Virus record (IMG/VR): IMGVR_UViG_3300049489_000424
Span: 1-28,552 of that record
DNA from: a virus
Length of the DNA stretch: 28,552 nucleotides
Strand: one strand, 5' to 3'
Shown one piece after another: positions 8,121 to 15,220 of this stretch. The translations under genes were made by a program, and so were the position numbers. The notes beneath the pieces were generated by a model. The model had not been told where the DNA came from and did not search any database. It saw only the letters and a program-made list of their open reading frames with translations. Numbering within the stretch: the first letter of the stretch is position 1; the number at the start of each line of letters is the position of its first letter.

Positions 8121-8634
8121 CTTCTTCTTTGATCGCCCTGCGGTGATCCAGAAGATGAGCCATGCGAAGCGACGAGCGATGAGCCGTCAGCTTGCATTCA
8201 TCCGTACAAATGCCAGAACAAAGCAGCTTCGCCGCAGAAAGAAGTCAGCACCTCCAGGGCAGCCGCCCAGCGTCCATGCTGCATCGGGTGAGTTTGCCAG
8301 TCTGAAGAACATCCTCTTCGCTTACGATGCCGCGACTCAATCCGGAATCGTCGGTCCTGTTAAGGCGAATCAGGTGAACTTCGTCGGCAATGGTCGCGAA
8401 ACTGTGCCGTCGATCCTAGAGCGAGGTGGAACATACAAGCAGGCTCAGGTTCAGGCTGGGACCGGGAGATGGTATCGCAGCGATTTGAGGCGTCGAGTCC
8501 GGCCAGGAGACAAGCGGCCGAGGCGGGTCGCAACGATTCAAGTCGCACCGCATCCGTTCATGAAGCCGGCACTGCAGAGCGAGATTGACAGCGGACACAT
8601 CATGGAACCGTGGGCAAACGTCGTAACGGCATAG
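8092..8634 (+). CDS. Minor tail protein (tail completion, HK97 gp10 / gpZ-like)
   Basis: This 180-aa basic protein overlaps the chaperone extension by 29 bases and precedes the tape measure. It has an N-terminal helix with many Lys/Arg (MSHAKRRAMSRQLAFIRTNA), the segment SAPPGQPPSVHA, and a C-terminal motif HPFMKPALQSEI. The phrase 'PPGQPP..H....LK..I.Y' and the ending 'A.HPFM.PAL' are typical of HK97 gp10/gpZ-like morphogenesis proteins, in which a K/R-rich N-terminus and the 'RPFLRPAL' motif recur. These proteins act at the tail end facing the head. Its position just before the tape measure, not before the tail tube, is a little unusual but not rare. Confidence 0.7.
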   Translation: MLELTIKATDFFFDRPAVIQKMSHAKRRAMSRQLAFIRTNARTKQLRRRKKSAPPGQPPSVHAASGEFASLKNILFAYDAATQSGIVGPVKANQVNFVGNGRETVPSILERGGTYKQAQVQAGTGRWYRSDLRRRVRPGDKRPRRVATIQVAPHPFMKPALQSEIDSGHIMEPWANVVTA

Positions 8635-8641
8635 GCAACAC

Positions 8642-10225
8642 ATGGCAGACATCAAAGCAGGCGGAGCATACGTCGAACTCGGGATCAAAGACACGATTGA
8701 CCGAGGGTTGAAGATCGCGTCCGGAAAATTGAAGTCGTGGGGTAAGAATGTTGGAATCGCTGGCGCGGCATTCTCGGCCGCTGGTGCTGCAGCACTGGCA
8801 CCAATGACAGCGGCGGCATTGTCATTCACAGCCGCAGGCGACGCGCTTAATGACATGGCGTCCAGAACTGGACTCGCTGTCGATTCACTGTCCGCGCTTT
8901 CGTTCGCAGCGAACATGTCGGGGACGAGCCTTGAGGAGCTCGAAGGCGGACTCAAGAAGATGTCGAAGGTCGCTGCCGAATCTGGCAAGACGACAGAACA
9001 GGCGATGATGGACTTTGCTGACGAGATCGCGGCGATCGAGAACCCGCTACAGCGAGCCGCCCGCGCTCAAGAAATCTTCGGCCGCGCTGGCACGCAATTG
9101 CTGCCGATGCTGTCTGAGGGATCGGCAGGCGTTCGCAAACTGATGGAGGAAGCGAATCGGCTCGGCGTTGTCATGGGCGAGAGTGACGTCGCCGCTGCCG
9201 CAGAATTCGACGATGCAATGAACAAAGTCAAGGCGGTGCTGGGCGGCGTTCGAAACGTGATCGGTGCCGCACTGGTCCCAGTCCTCACGAAACTAGCCGA
9301 CAAGCTCACGGGGGCTATCGCGGTGATTGTGCCGTTTATCAGCGAGAACCGAAACATCGTCGCCGCAGTTGCGATCACGGCCACCGCGATCACCGGCCTC
9401 GGCATCGCTATGACGTCGATCGGGGCAATTGTCGCAGGTCTCGGTTTGGCGCTCGGTGGAATCACGACCGCGATCACAGCAATCGGAACAGTCGCGGCTG
9501 CCGTATTCAGTCCGATCGGCATTCTTATCGCTGGCGTCACTGCCGCAGTTGTCGCGCTGAGTGGTGCTCTGATCTACGTGGCCTGGGACACTGGCCTGAT
9601 AAGTAAAGCATGGGAGCACGTCGGAATCGTATTCGGCAACGTGATGAAGATCGCCAGTGAGACGCTCGGTGGCATCGCAGACGCGATCTCCAGTGGCGAC
9701 ATGAGCCTGGCAATGCAGATCGCCATGAAGGGGCTGGAGGCGGCCGCCTGGCGTGGACTGCATGGCGTCTGGCGAGCGTTCAAGGACATGCTGCCGAAGA
9801 TGATGGAGACGCTCTGGGCGTTCACGAAGCAAGTCGCCAAGTGGGCTCTTGAGTTGTCGCTGGCAATGGTCAATCCGATCGCCAACTACAAGAAGATCTA
9901 TGACCTGACAACAAAGGGATTCTCGTTTGAGATCGGAGACGGGATCGAGAACACTCTGAACGTCAACGCCAACCAGGCACAAATGGACCTGAGGAAGCTG
10001 ACCGACCAGGCCGCAGCACAGAGGGCCGCACGTGAGGCAAGCGAGGCCGGAGCGAATGCGGCGACGAATGCCGCTGCTGGAGCCGCTCCAGTGGTTGGCG
10101 GTCAAGCGGCGAGTGCCGCACAGGCGGTACAGAAAGACCAGCTCTCTACGCTAGAACAAATCGAGATGGGAATCATGGAGCTAGTGAGAAGTGACGGGCA
10201 ACAGAAACTTGCGATGCTAGGGTAA
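8642..10225 (+). CDS. Tail tape measure protein (short)
   Basis: The protein spans the tail tube and sets its length. The N-terminal part (to about 200) is Ala-rich and helical and contains the tape-measure phrases ALNDMASRTGLAVDSLSAL and EELEGGLKKMSKVAAE. The centre (about 225-320) carries long hydrophobic stretches of Ala, Ile and Gly, as expected of the segment that crosses membranes during DNA ejection. The C-terminus is rich in Ala and Gln (AANAAAG, AQAVQKDQ). At 527 aa it is short for a siphovirus; using the usual scale of about 1.5 angstrom per residue, one would predict a tail of roughly 80 nm. It starts seven bases after the previous stop. Confidence 0.85.
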   Translation: MADIKAGGAYVELGIKDTIDRGLKIASGKLKSWGKNVGIAGAAFSAAGAAALAPMTAAALSFTAAGDALNDMASRTGLAVDSLSALSFAANMSGTSLEELEGGLKKMSKVAAESGKTTEQAMMDFADEIAAIENPLQRAARAQEIFGRAGTQLLPMLSEGSAGVRKLMEEANRLGVVMGESDVAAAAEFDDAMNKVKAVLGGVRNVIGAALVPVLTKLADKLTGAIAVIVPFISENRNIVAAVAITATAITGLGIAMTSIGAIVAGLGLALGGITTAITAIGTVAAAVFSPIGILIAGVTAAVVALSGALIYVAWDTGLISKAWEHVGIVFGNVMKIASETLGGIADAISSGDMSLAMQIAMKGLEAAAWRGLHGVWRAFKDMLPKMMETLWAFTKQVAKWALELSLAMVNPIANYKKIYDLTTKGFSFEIGDGIENTLNVNANQAQMDLRKLTDQAAAQRAAREASEAGANAATNAAAGAAPVVGGQAASAAQAVQKDQLSTLEQIEMGIMELVRSDGQQKLAMLG

Positions 10226-10228
10226 GCG

Positions 10229-11059
10229 ATGGCCGACATTATCACATCGAATGGAGTCACGATTCGCGAAGGTGCAGGCCGGTCTGGCAGCGAAAAAGTC
10301 GGCTCCGGCGTCATCATGCGGACGTTCATTTGTCGCGGCAGCAGCGATCCGCTGTTTGTTCGCCAGCAATTGATCATCAACAAGAACGCATTGCAGCTCG
10401 AAGAGTTCGAGGGACTCTACTTTGATTCGCTTGAGTGGGATCTGATCGCTGGGCCTGACAACTGGCGATTCAAGGTCGGCTATTCGACGCTTCCCGATGT
10501 CGGCGGATACAACATCAGCATGGATTCGTCAGGCGGGACGATGATTCTCACGGAGGCATTCGCACAGACCAAGTACAACGCGTCAGGACAGACAGGACCA
10601 GACTTTGGGAAATCAATCAACGTCCAGGACGGAATGGTTGAAGGCGTTGAACGCGTCATCCCCGCCCTCAAATTCGACGTCGACGCACGGATTGCCACGT
10701 CATACATCATCTCGCCGATTGCATACGCCAAGGTTGTCGCATCGCTGACCGGATACACGAATAGCAGTCCCTACCTGACGTTCGCCGCCGGTGAACTGCT
10801 GTTTACTGGTGCCACTGGTCAGATCATCGGCGACAACCCAAGGTTGACATTTTCGTTCGTGGCGTCACCGAACCTGACTGGATTGCAACTTGGCGACATC
10901 ACCGGGATCAGCAAAGGCGGTCATGACTACGTGTGGTTCAGTTACAGAAACGACCAGGACGGATCGACTGGACTGACCACAGCGAAAGCGCGAGCTGCTT
11001 ACGTGTCGAGAATCTACGGTCAGGCGGACTTCTCTGCACTCAGGATCGGGGAAGTATGA
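10229..11059 (+). CDS. Putative distal tail or tail-tip protein
   Basis: This 276-aa protein follows the tape measure by three bases, the place of distal tail proteins and other baseplate hub components. It is mainly beta-rich and lacks signal or membrane segments. Visible features are an N-terminal Gly-rich start (TIREGAGRSGSEKVGSG), a segment on RWKFKVGYSTLPDVGGYNIS-like aromatic strands and a Gly/Thr-rich loop region (YTNSSPYLTFAAGELLFTG). The final YGQADFSALRIGEV overlaps the next gene by ATGA. I do not recognise the fold. The tail-tip role rests on position. Confidence 0.6.
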   Translation: MADIITSNGVTIREGAGRSGSEKVGSGVIMRTFICRGSSDPLFVRQQLIINKNALQLEEFEGLYFDSLEWDLIAGPDNWRFKVGYSTLPDVGGYNISMDSSGGTMILTEAFAQTKYNASGQTGPDFGKSINVQDGMVEGVERVIPALKFDVDARIATSYIISPIAYAKVVASLTGYTNSSPYLTFAAGELLFTGATGQIIGDNPRLTFSFVASPNLTGLQLGDITGISKGGHDYVWFSYRNDQDGSTGLTTAKARAAYVSRIYGQADFSALRIGEV

Positions 11060-11760
11060 GACTGAAGCGATCGAAAGGCGATGTTCTGACGGCGGAAGCC
11101 TGGAACAGCATGATCGAGCGACTCCCGGAAGCAGCGTCCGGAAGTCCTGCATCCTTTGGGTTCGTCAATCGATCGCTTGTTCGAGTCAAGAATACCTCTG
11201 GAACGAATCGCGAGATGGGTGAGCTGCTGCAGATCAGCAGCTACACGGGACCGACAGACAACGCTTTGAACGTCCCTGGGAACATGGCGTTCTCGGCCGG
11301 CGTCTTGACCTGGCACACGGCGATCGCGAGGGCGGTGGTCTGTGCCGAGCCGATCCCAAACAACGAGTATGGTGCTGCGGTCATCAGCGGAGTTTGCATC
11401 GTCAAGGTGCCGAGCATCGTCGACAACCAATTCCTGATGATCGATCCGGCGACGACGAAACAGTGCAAGGCCTCGACCAGCGGGGTAGCGAAATGCCTCG
11501 GCGTGGCCGGAACGAATCACGCGATCGCGGTCTGGGGGATGGGTCAGTATCTGTGGCGGTACGAACTGACCGAAAATTCACTGTCGCCGAGTGACACGAC
11601 GGCAAAACTGCTTGACCTTGGAGGCACCAATCTTTCTGTCGGCCAGACGATTGAGCTGTCTGATCCCGACTCACTCATGGACGACCAGGTGAGTGGAAAC
11701 AAAGGTTGGTGCATTCACACTGGCAACAAGTTTTTTGCAATCCAAGCTGTTTGCAGCTAG
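11056..11760 (+). CDS. Structural protein of the tail region, unknown fold
   Basis: This 234-aa protein starts at the ATG overlapping the preceding stop (ATGA) and not at upstream in-frame codons. It begins MRLKRSKGDVLTAEAWNSM and then becomes rich in small and beta-forming residues, with repeated short hydrophobic strands (GAAVISGVCIVKVPSI; NHAIAVWGMGQYLW). It has no signal peptide or membrane segment. The phrase LTAEAWNSMIERL at the start (an 'A..WN.m...l' helix) recurs in tail-fibre and tail-associated proteins that carry a short N-terminal attachment helix. The role is inferred from position between the tail-tip gene and the large receptor-type gene. Confidence 0.6.
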   Translation: MRLKRSKGDVLTAEAWNSMIERLPEAASGSPASFGFVNRSLVRVKNTSGTNREMGELLQISSYTGPTDNALNVPGNMAFSAGVLTWHTAIARAVVCAEPIPNNEYGAAVISGVCIVKVPSIVDNQFLMIDPATTKQCKASTSGVAKCLGVAGTNHAIAVWGMGQYLWRYELTENSLSPSDTTAKLLDLGGTNLSVGQTIELSDPDSLMDDQVSGNKGWCIHTGNKFFAIQAVCS

Positions 11761-11784
11761 GTGGTGCTGGAGTAGAGTTCCATC

Positions 11785-12276
11785 ATGAAAGAAACGCAAT
11801 ACAGTGGATACTTTGTTGACCTAAAAGGAAACCTTTGGTCTAGCAAAGTTGGAAACAAACAGAAACCGTTGAATAAGCTAAGGCTTTTGAAAGTTCAGAC
11901 AACTCACGACGGGTATAAGAGAGCTACTCTTTTCATCAACGGAGAGAAGATTTATTTACCGATTCATCGGTTAATGTTGGAGACTTATGTCTGTCCCAGG
12001 CCAGAAGGTTGTGTATGTAGACACTTGAATGGAAATCCCAGCGACAATCGAATTGAAAATCTTTCTTGGGGAACACCAAGAGAAAATTATGACGACATGA
12101 AGCGACACGGCTCGAATCAAGGAAGCAAGAACCATAACGCCGTTCTCTCAGAAAAGCAGGCGGCAGAGATAAAGAGATCAAAAGGGAAGCTCCGTGAAGT
12201 GGCTGCGAAGCATGGCATTTCAGTGCCTTTAGTCAGTTCTATAAGAACTGGACGCTCCTGGAAGCATCTAGCATGA
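11785..12276 (+). CDS. HNH homing endonuclease, free-standing
   Basis: This 163-aa protein is a mobile DNA endonuclease. It has an N-terminal NUMOD-like region (SGYFVDLKGNLWSSKVG), then the HNH_3 core: HRLMLETYV (H61) followed by CVCRHLNGNPSDNRIENLSW, with H80, N82, D87, N88 and N92 in the usual pattern. A C-terminal helix-turn-helix (LREVAAKHGISVPLVSSI) ending in GRSWKHL would contact DNA. The coding sequence is visibly more AT-rich than the tail genes either side, with codons such as TTT, AAA and ATT, a sign of recent arrival. Its stop overlaps the next tail gene by ATGA. It is a selfish insertion and probably not needed for growth. Confidence 0.9.
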   Translation: MKETQYSGYFVDLKGNLWSSKVGNKQKPLNKLRLLKVQTTHDGYKRATLFINGEKIYLPIHRLMLETYVCPRPEGCVCRHLNGNPSDNRIENLSWGTPRENYDDMKRHGSNQGSKNHNAVLSEKQAAEIKRSKGKLREVAAKHGISVPLVSSIRTGRSWKHLA

Positions 12277-14039
12277 CGCGGCGTGGGTGCGGTTGCTGTA
12301 GTGAAACGTGCGATCTGTTCTATGTCGGTCCATCCACCGACCCAACAGCGTCTGGATTCAGCACGGACTACGTCGGCAGCTATCCAACGTCCGGATCTGG
12401 ATTGGTCATTCCGGCCAACAGTTATTTGCAGTGGGACACGGCACTGCCGACGACTGGGTTTCTTCTGCGGACGAAAGGCGTGTCTTCTGCGAGAATGAGC
12501 CAGGCGATCGAGTTTGTGATTGTCGATTCGATGGATGCGGAAGTCGTGGCGCTGCGAATGTCGGCGGCGGACACGATCACGATCCGAGCCGATTCGACGG
12601 ACGTTGATTTACGACTGGATCGTGACCAGTTCGGTTCACCTGGCAGTTCAATCCTTTCGGCGTTCACTGCATTTCACGAATTGATGATCACGCAACTGGC
12701 GGTCCAGTCGCGACGGTACTCGGCAGACGACTTGTTCTACTACTACGGATCTACCCTGTACTGGGACGATGGCAGCATTCGCGAACGAGTTTCGGACGCG
12801 CAGTTCTCTCTCTCAAGACGAATGGCAGACGTACTTCCGGCTGGATGCAAGGCGAGAATCGTCAACACGTCCGGCAGCAATATCACGGTGGCCTACTGGC
12901 GGGCAGACAAGACGCCGGACCTGATCGAGAGCGATCATCTGAGCTGCGACGAGAAGCGGCAGGTCTGCTTGCTGGTGAACGATAACCACGTGCAGAAGTG
13001 GGAACTCGATACAGCAGGGTTTACTTGGGAAGATGTCTCGCTTCGATCGGTGGACTCCGCACGAAGCACGAATTGTGCCTACTACGAGCAAAGCGACTAC
13101 GGGACTCCCGGCGATGTCCCTCCTGATTTCAATTCGACTGCCGGGACGGTGTCGCAGGAATACTATCGAGATCGGTACTTCTATTCGTATCGGAACTACG
13201 AGAAGTTCAGTCCAATCGGCTCGATTTCCTACGTTCCACCGAGCTCTCCGCTTACGCTTGGCACGTTCTACAACCTGAACGTGGTGCCAAAGTCGCATCC
13301 ATCCGACTCAACAAAGTTGCTCCTCGACATCACACTGAACTTGAATCTCGCTGGCCTGATCTACGACGGCACACCACCTGGTCCATCGAATGTCGAGATC
13401 ACGGCACCTGGAGCGACAATCACGGCGACAGTGACAAACGAAGTTGTAAGCGATAACTCCTACGTCCCGTCGCTGATCAGCACTTCAGCTTCACCAACCG
13501 GGCAAGCATGGACTGGTCAGTGCTGGGACACTCGACTGACGCCCGATGCGGATCCAGGCTTTGGCAATTCTGTCGACTCATTCCGAACACAGGCGCTGAC
13601 GAGCTCGACAAGACAGCGATACAAATGGAGCGACGATGCTGGAGTCTACTGGATCGAGTCGCTCAACGTGTCACTCGTCTGGACAGACGTCGAGGTGTCG
13701 AAGTGGGGCGGCAGTTCACCGACCGTGGTCCTGAGCTCGGCGGACGCGACCATCACGATCAACAGCACGAATCTTTCGTCACTAGATGAGGACGAGATCT
13801 ACATCTACGATTCGAGCTCGACGGAACTTTCCAGCAGTTCGACCCCGTTCGACTACGACAGTTACACTTCGCAGCTCGCGAACCCATACGGTGCGTTCGT
13901 TGGACAAGTGGTCGCAGGTTCCGGTAACTGCCCACTGGATACCGGCAGCACAGCCGTCAGCTTTCTGGTAGTCACGGAGACAGTGATGAAGCGAGTCGAC
14001 TGGACGAACATGAGCGTTACGATCAATGGCTCGACCTGA
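12273..14039 (+). CDS. Large tail-associated protein with Cys cluster at the start
   Basis: A 588-aa protein at the end of the tail operon, the position of receptor-binding proteins. It begins MTRRGCGCCSETC, a cluster of five Cys with no signal peptide, then a region (about 16-120) like a jelly-roll or lectin-type domain (LQWDTALPTTGFLLRTKG; DTITIRADSTDVDLRLD). The rest is rich in Ser, Thr, Tyr and Asp with beta strands, including EITAPGATITATVTNEVV and VVLSSADATITINSTNLSS. It has no collagen or coiled-coil fibre repeats. The stop lies inside the next gene's start. A host-binding role is inferred from position and composition. The Cys cluster could bind metal or crosslink the protein; I know no named family. 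Confidence 0.6.
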   Translation: MTRRGCGCCSETCDLFYVGPSTDPTASGFSTDYVGSYPTSGSGLVIPANSYLQWDTALPTTGFLLRTKGVSSARMSQAIEFVIVDSMDAEVVALRMSAADTITIRADSTDVDLRLDRDQFGSPGSSILSAFTAFHELMITQLAVQSRRYSADDLFYYYGSTLYWDDGSIRERVSDAQFSLSRRMADVLPAGCKARIVNTSGSNITVAYWRADKTPDLIESDHLSCDEKRQVCLLVNDNHVQKWELDTAGFTWEDVSLRSVDSARSTNCAYYEQSDYGTPGDVPPDFNSTAGTVSQEYYRDRYFYSYRNYEKFSPIGSISYVPPSSPLTLGTFYNLNVVPKSHPSDSTKLLLDITLNLNLAGLIYDGTPPGPSNVEITAPGATITATVTNEVVSDNSYVPSLISTSASPTGQAWTGQCWDTRLTPDADPGFGNSVDSFRTQALTSSTRQRYKWSDDAGVYWIESLNVSLVWTDVEVSKWGGSSPTVVLSSADATITINSTNLSSLDEDEIYIYDSSSTELSSSSTPFDYDSYTSQLANPYGAFVGQVVAGSGNCPLDTGSTAVSFLVVTETVMKRVDWTNMSVTINGST

Positions 14040-14274
14040 TCGATACTGCATTGACTGCGGTCGCGTGCTCGATGGACCGTGCCAGTTCTGCGCGGATCAG
14101 CAAGAAAGGATCGAGGAGAAGCTGGAAGTCTGTAGAGCCAATCAGTGCGGCGAGTACAAATCACGCGGCGCGAAGGATGGCTGCAAACTGCTCGGCAAGA
14201 CTGAGTGCTGCAACCTGGCTGCGAGGCTCAAACATGGCTGGAAGTGTCCGAAGGGATTGCATCGCGATTGCTGA
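14026..14274 (+). CDS. Cys-rich small protein, probable metal-binding
   Basis: An 82-aa protein starting inside the end of the tail gene (14-base overlap). It has twelve Cys: CIDC, CQFC, a C.....C pair in VCRANQC, C in DGCKL, the CC pair in TECCNLA, and CP and the final C in the tail (WKCPKGLHRDC). The pattern is too regular to be chance, and the distribution favours at least two metal sites or several disulfides. There is no signal peptide, so it probably stays in the cytoplasm. It is the last gene of the rightward structural block. Function is unknown. Confidence 0.72.
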   Translation: MARPDRYCIDCGRVLDGPCQFCADQQERIEEKLEVCRANQCGEYKSRGAKDGCKLLGKTECCNLAARLKHGWKCPKGLHRDC

Positions 14275-14301
14275 CCTAGTCACTGACCACTTTTCGCAAA
14301 C

Positions 14302-14323
14302 CGCGTGATTTACGGCGTTTTTT
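14302..14323 (+). terminator. Probable terminator of the structural operon
   Basis: A short stem CGCGT / ACGGCG with one bulged G and a five-base loop is followed at once by six T (14318-14323). It lies just after the last rightward gene and before the leftward block, the place where a terminator is needed. The stem is weak, so read-through is possible. Confidence 0.4.
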
Positions 14324-14339
14324 GCGGTGTCGGACTGAA

Positions 14340-14372
14340 TCATAATCCGCGTGTCGGGGGTTCGAGTCCCTA
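14340..14372 (+). other. tRNA 3'-half-like sequence, candidate attP core
   Basis: On the + strand the sequence reads like the last part of a tRNA with a CAT anticodon: the loop remnant TCATAA, the 3' anticodon stem TCCGC, a variable loop GTGTC and a T-arm GGGGG-TTCGAGT-CCCTA that matches the universal TTCRA loop. The 5' half is absent: upstream bases do not form the D-arm or the acceptor. Tyrosine integrases often target the segment from the anticodon to the 3' end of a host tRNA, and the phage carries a copy of that segment so that the tRNA is rebuilt on integration. The block lies about 850 bases from the integrase gene. The tRNA identity (Met or Ile2) is uncertain. Confidence 0.55.
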
Positions 14373-14513
14373 CATGAACTGAGCAACAGCGCCGAAGATG
14401 CCGAAAATCAGGGCGACCATCCAGAAGCTGATCAAGCGGATCGGGTCCTTGATTTCCAGCAATCCAGCGAGTCCACAGAATCCTGCGATGCCGTAGAGAA
14501 TGTACGCAATCAT
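14370..14513 (-). CDS. Small two-helix membrane protein
   Basis: A 47-aa leftward protein beginning MIAYILYGIAGFCGLAGLL and followed by a second hydrophobic stretch ISFWMVALIFGIFGAVAQF. The two segments with a short charged turn (EIKDPIR) form a hairpin. The ATG at 14513 is preceded by AAAGGCG six bases upstream; upstream in-frame codons lack this site. The start overlaps the stop of the regulator gene (14510), so it is translated with it. It is the last gene of the leftward block and its stop abuts the tRNA-like sequence. A holin-like or superinfection role is possible; nothing shows it directly. Confidence 0.6.
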   Translation of the reverse strand: MIAYILYGIAGFCGLAGLLEIKDPIRLISFWMVALIFGIFGAVAQFM

Positions 14514-14731
14514 CGTTTCGCCTTTCGTGTTTTCGTGTTTTTTCGACGTTTGTTGATCTCGGCAAACCCACTTGGGTTGCCGCATTGCATTTGTGGCGAT
14601 GGCTTGCCTAGATCCTCTGCGATCAACCGGCGGATGTACTCACTGAGTGTTTCGCCGGTCTTGGTGAGTTTCTTCTCGATCGCCGCGGCCAGAGGACCGG
14701 GGCGGAAGCTGGTTGCTTTGGGGAGAGTCAT
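14510..14731 (-). CDS. Ribbon-helix-helix-type small DNA-binding protein
   Basis: This 73-aa leftward protein starts at the ATG at 14731, overlapping the stop of the upstream gene by ATGA. The sequence TLPKATSFRPGPLAAAIE followed by a helix and the phrase GETLSEYIRRLIAEDL fits the ribbon-helix-helix plan: a short beta strand (ATSFRP), helix one (LAAAIEKKLTKTG), and helix two (LSEYIRRLIAEDL). Such proteins bind short palindromes as dimers. The tail (RRKNTKTRKAKR) is very basic. It lies in a small operon whose promoter contains a perfect palindrome, so self-regulation is a natural guess. A few residues of the core strand are weak, so a non-DNA role is not excluded. Confidence 0.6.
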   Translation of the reverse strand: MTLPKATSFRPGPLAAAIEKKLTKTGETLSEYIRRLIAEDLGKPSPQMQCGNPSGFAEINKRRKNTKTRKAKR

Positions 14732-14922
14732 TTCGCGTCGATCTCGCACACGATTGGTTCCACACCGTGCTCGTCGGCTCCGAGGTAGGTGCCGTCAGGC
14801 GCGAAGTAGTCGTAGACGCTGTACGTGCTGTCGGTGGCTTCGTCGCCGTTCGCCCAGCCGACCAGTTCTAGGGAATCGACGTCGTACTTGCTTCCGGCTA
14901 CCAGTTTGATTGTTGCGTTCAT
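14728..14922 (-). CDS. Small acidic protein of unknown function
   Basis: A 64-aa leftward protein, MNATIKLVAGSKYDVDSLE onward. It is acidic with aromatic residues (YDYFAPDGTYLGADEHGVEPI) and no Cys pair, signal or membrane segment. The ATG at 14922 follows GAAAGGCGAATGA, a ribosome site of the same AAAGGCG type as two other genes in the window. Its stop overlaps the RHH gene by ATGA. It lies in one operon with the regulator, so an antitoxin-like or anti-repressor role is imaginable but unsupported. Confidence 0.65.
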   Translation of the reverse strand: MNATIKLVAGSKYDVDSLELVGWANGDEATDSTYSVYDYFAPDGTYLGADEHGVEPIVCEIDAK

Positions 14923-14956
14923 TTCATTCGCCTTTCATTTTTTGTTGTTTCCACCT

Positions 14957-14994
14957 GGCCGCCGGAACACCCGGCGGCCTCCTTGCCGGGCCGC
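14957..14994 (-). promoter_or_regulatory. Alternative stem-loops between two leftward genes
   Basis: On the genome the segments GGCCGCCGG (14957-14965) and CCGGCGGCC (14971-14979) are perfect 9-base complements with a five-base loop. GCGGCC within the second segment (14974-14979) is also complementary to GGCCGC (14989-14994). The middle segment can therefore pair with either neighbour but not both. No T-run follows on the minus strand, so neither hairpin is a classic terminator. The element lies between the 44-aa gene and the 64-aa gene of the leftward operon. Confidence 0.45.
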
Positions 14995-14995
14995 A

Positions 14996-15130
14996 CTAGG
15001 CGGCGATCACTACTTCGTAGGTGCCGAGCTTCGTCTGCGTCCAGCAGACTCGGACCCCTGCGTGCTGGCACTTTGCCAGGATCTTGTAGAGGTGGTTCAG
15101 GTTCGTCACGGTCTTGGTTACTTTCTTCAT
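14996..15130 (-). CDS. Small basic protein, first gene of leftward block
   Basis: A 44-aa leftward protein (MKKVTKTVTNLNHLYKILAK at the start, ending in YEVVIAA). It has two Cys but no metal motif, and the likely form is a helix followed by a strand pair. The ATG at 15130 is preceded by AAAGGGA at seven bases, a good ribosome site, and it is the first gene after the leftward promoter at 15175-15204. Its length and codons suggest a genuine small gene. It could be a small regulator, as first genes of phage early operons often are. Confidence 0.6.
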   Translation of the reverse strand: MKKVTKTVTNLNHLYKILAKCQHAGVRVCWTQTKLGTYEVVIAA

Positions 15131-15174
15131 CGTTCGGTCCCTTTCGTTTTCGTTGTTCTCGTCTCGACGCTCTC

Positions 15175-15204
15175 ATTATACACCTATTGTCGTACAATAG
15201 GCAA
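15175..15204 (-). promoter_or_regulatory. Leftward promoter for the small-gene block
   Basis: Reading leftward, TTGCCT (15204-15199) and a perfect TATAAT (15180-15175) are separated by 18 bp. The minus-ten is the best in the window. It lies between the integrase stop and the first small gene, so it starts the 15130-14370 operon independently of the integrase. A 19-bp palindrome fills the spacer. Confidence 0.7.
15183..15201. promoter_or_regulatory. Palindromic operator inside the leftward promoter
   Basis: CCTATTGT-CGT-ACAATAGG is a perfect 8-base inverted repeat with a three-base centre. It occupies the spacer and part of the minus-35 of the leftward promoter, so a bound dimer would block RNA polymerase. 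The RHH protein encoded downstream, or a repressor outside the window, is a candidate ligand. A stem of only eight AT-rich pairs with no T-run makes a terminator for the integrase unlikely. Confidence 0.6.
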
Positions 15205-15220
15205 TAGCAGGTAGAGAAAA

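Noticed and set aside
9293-10105. A 270-codon leftward frame inside the tape-measure gene
   Set aside because: It mirrors a strongly biased Ala/Gly-rich coding region, has repetitive Asp/Arg composition and no promoter or ribosome site.
14919-15197. A leftward 92-codon frame rich in Arg, Glu and Pro
   Set aside because: It covers the promoter and the palindrome, overlaps the better-supported 44-aa gene in another frame, and has a low-complexity composition typical of shadow frames.
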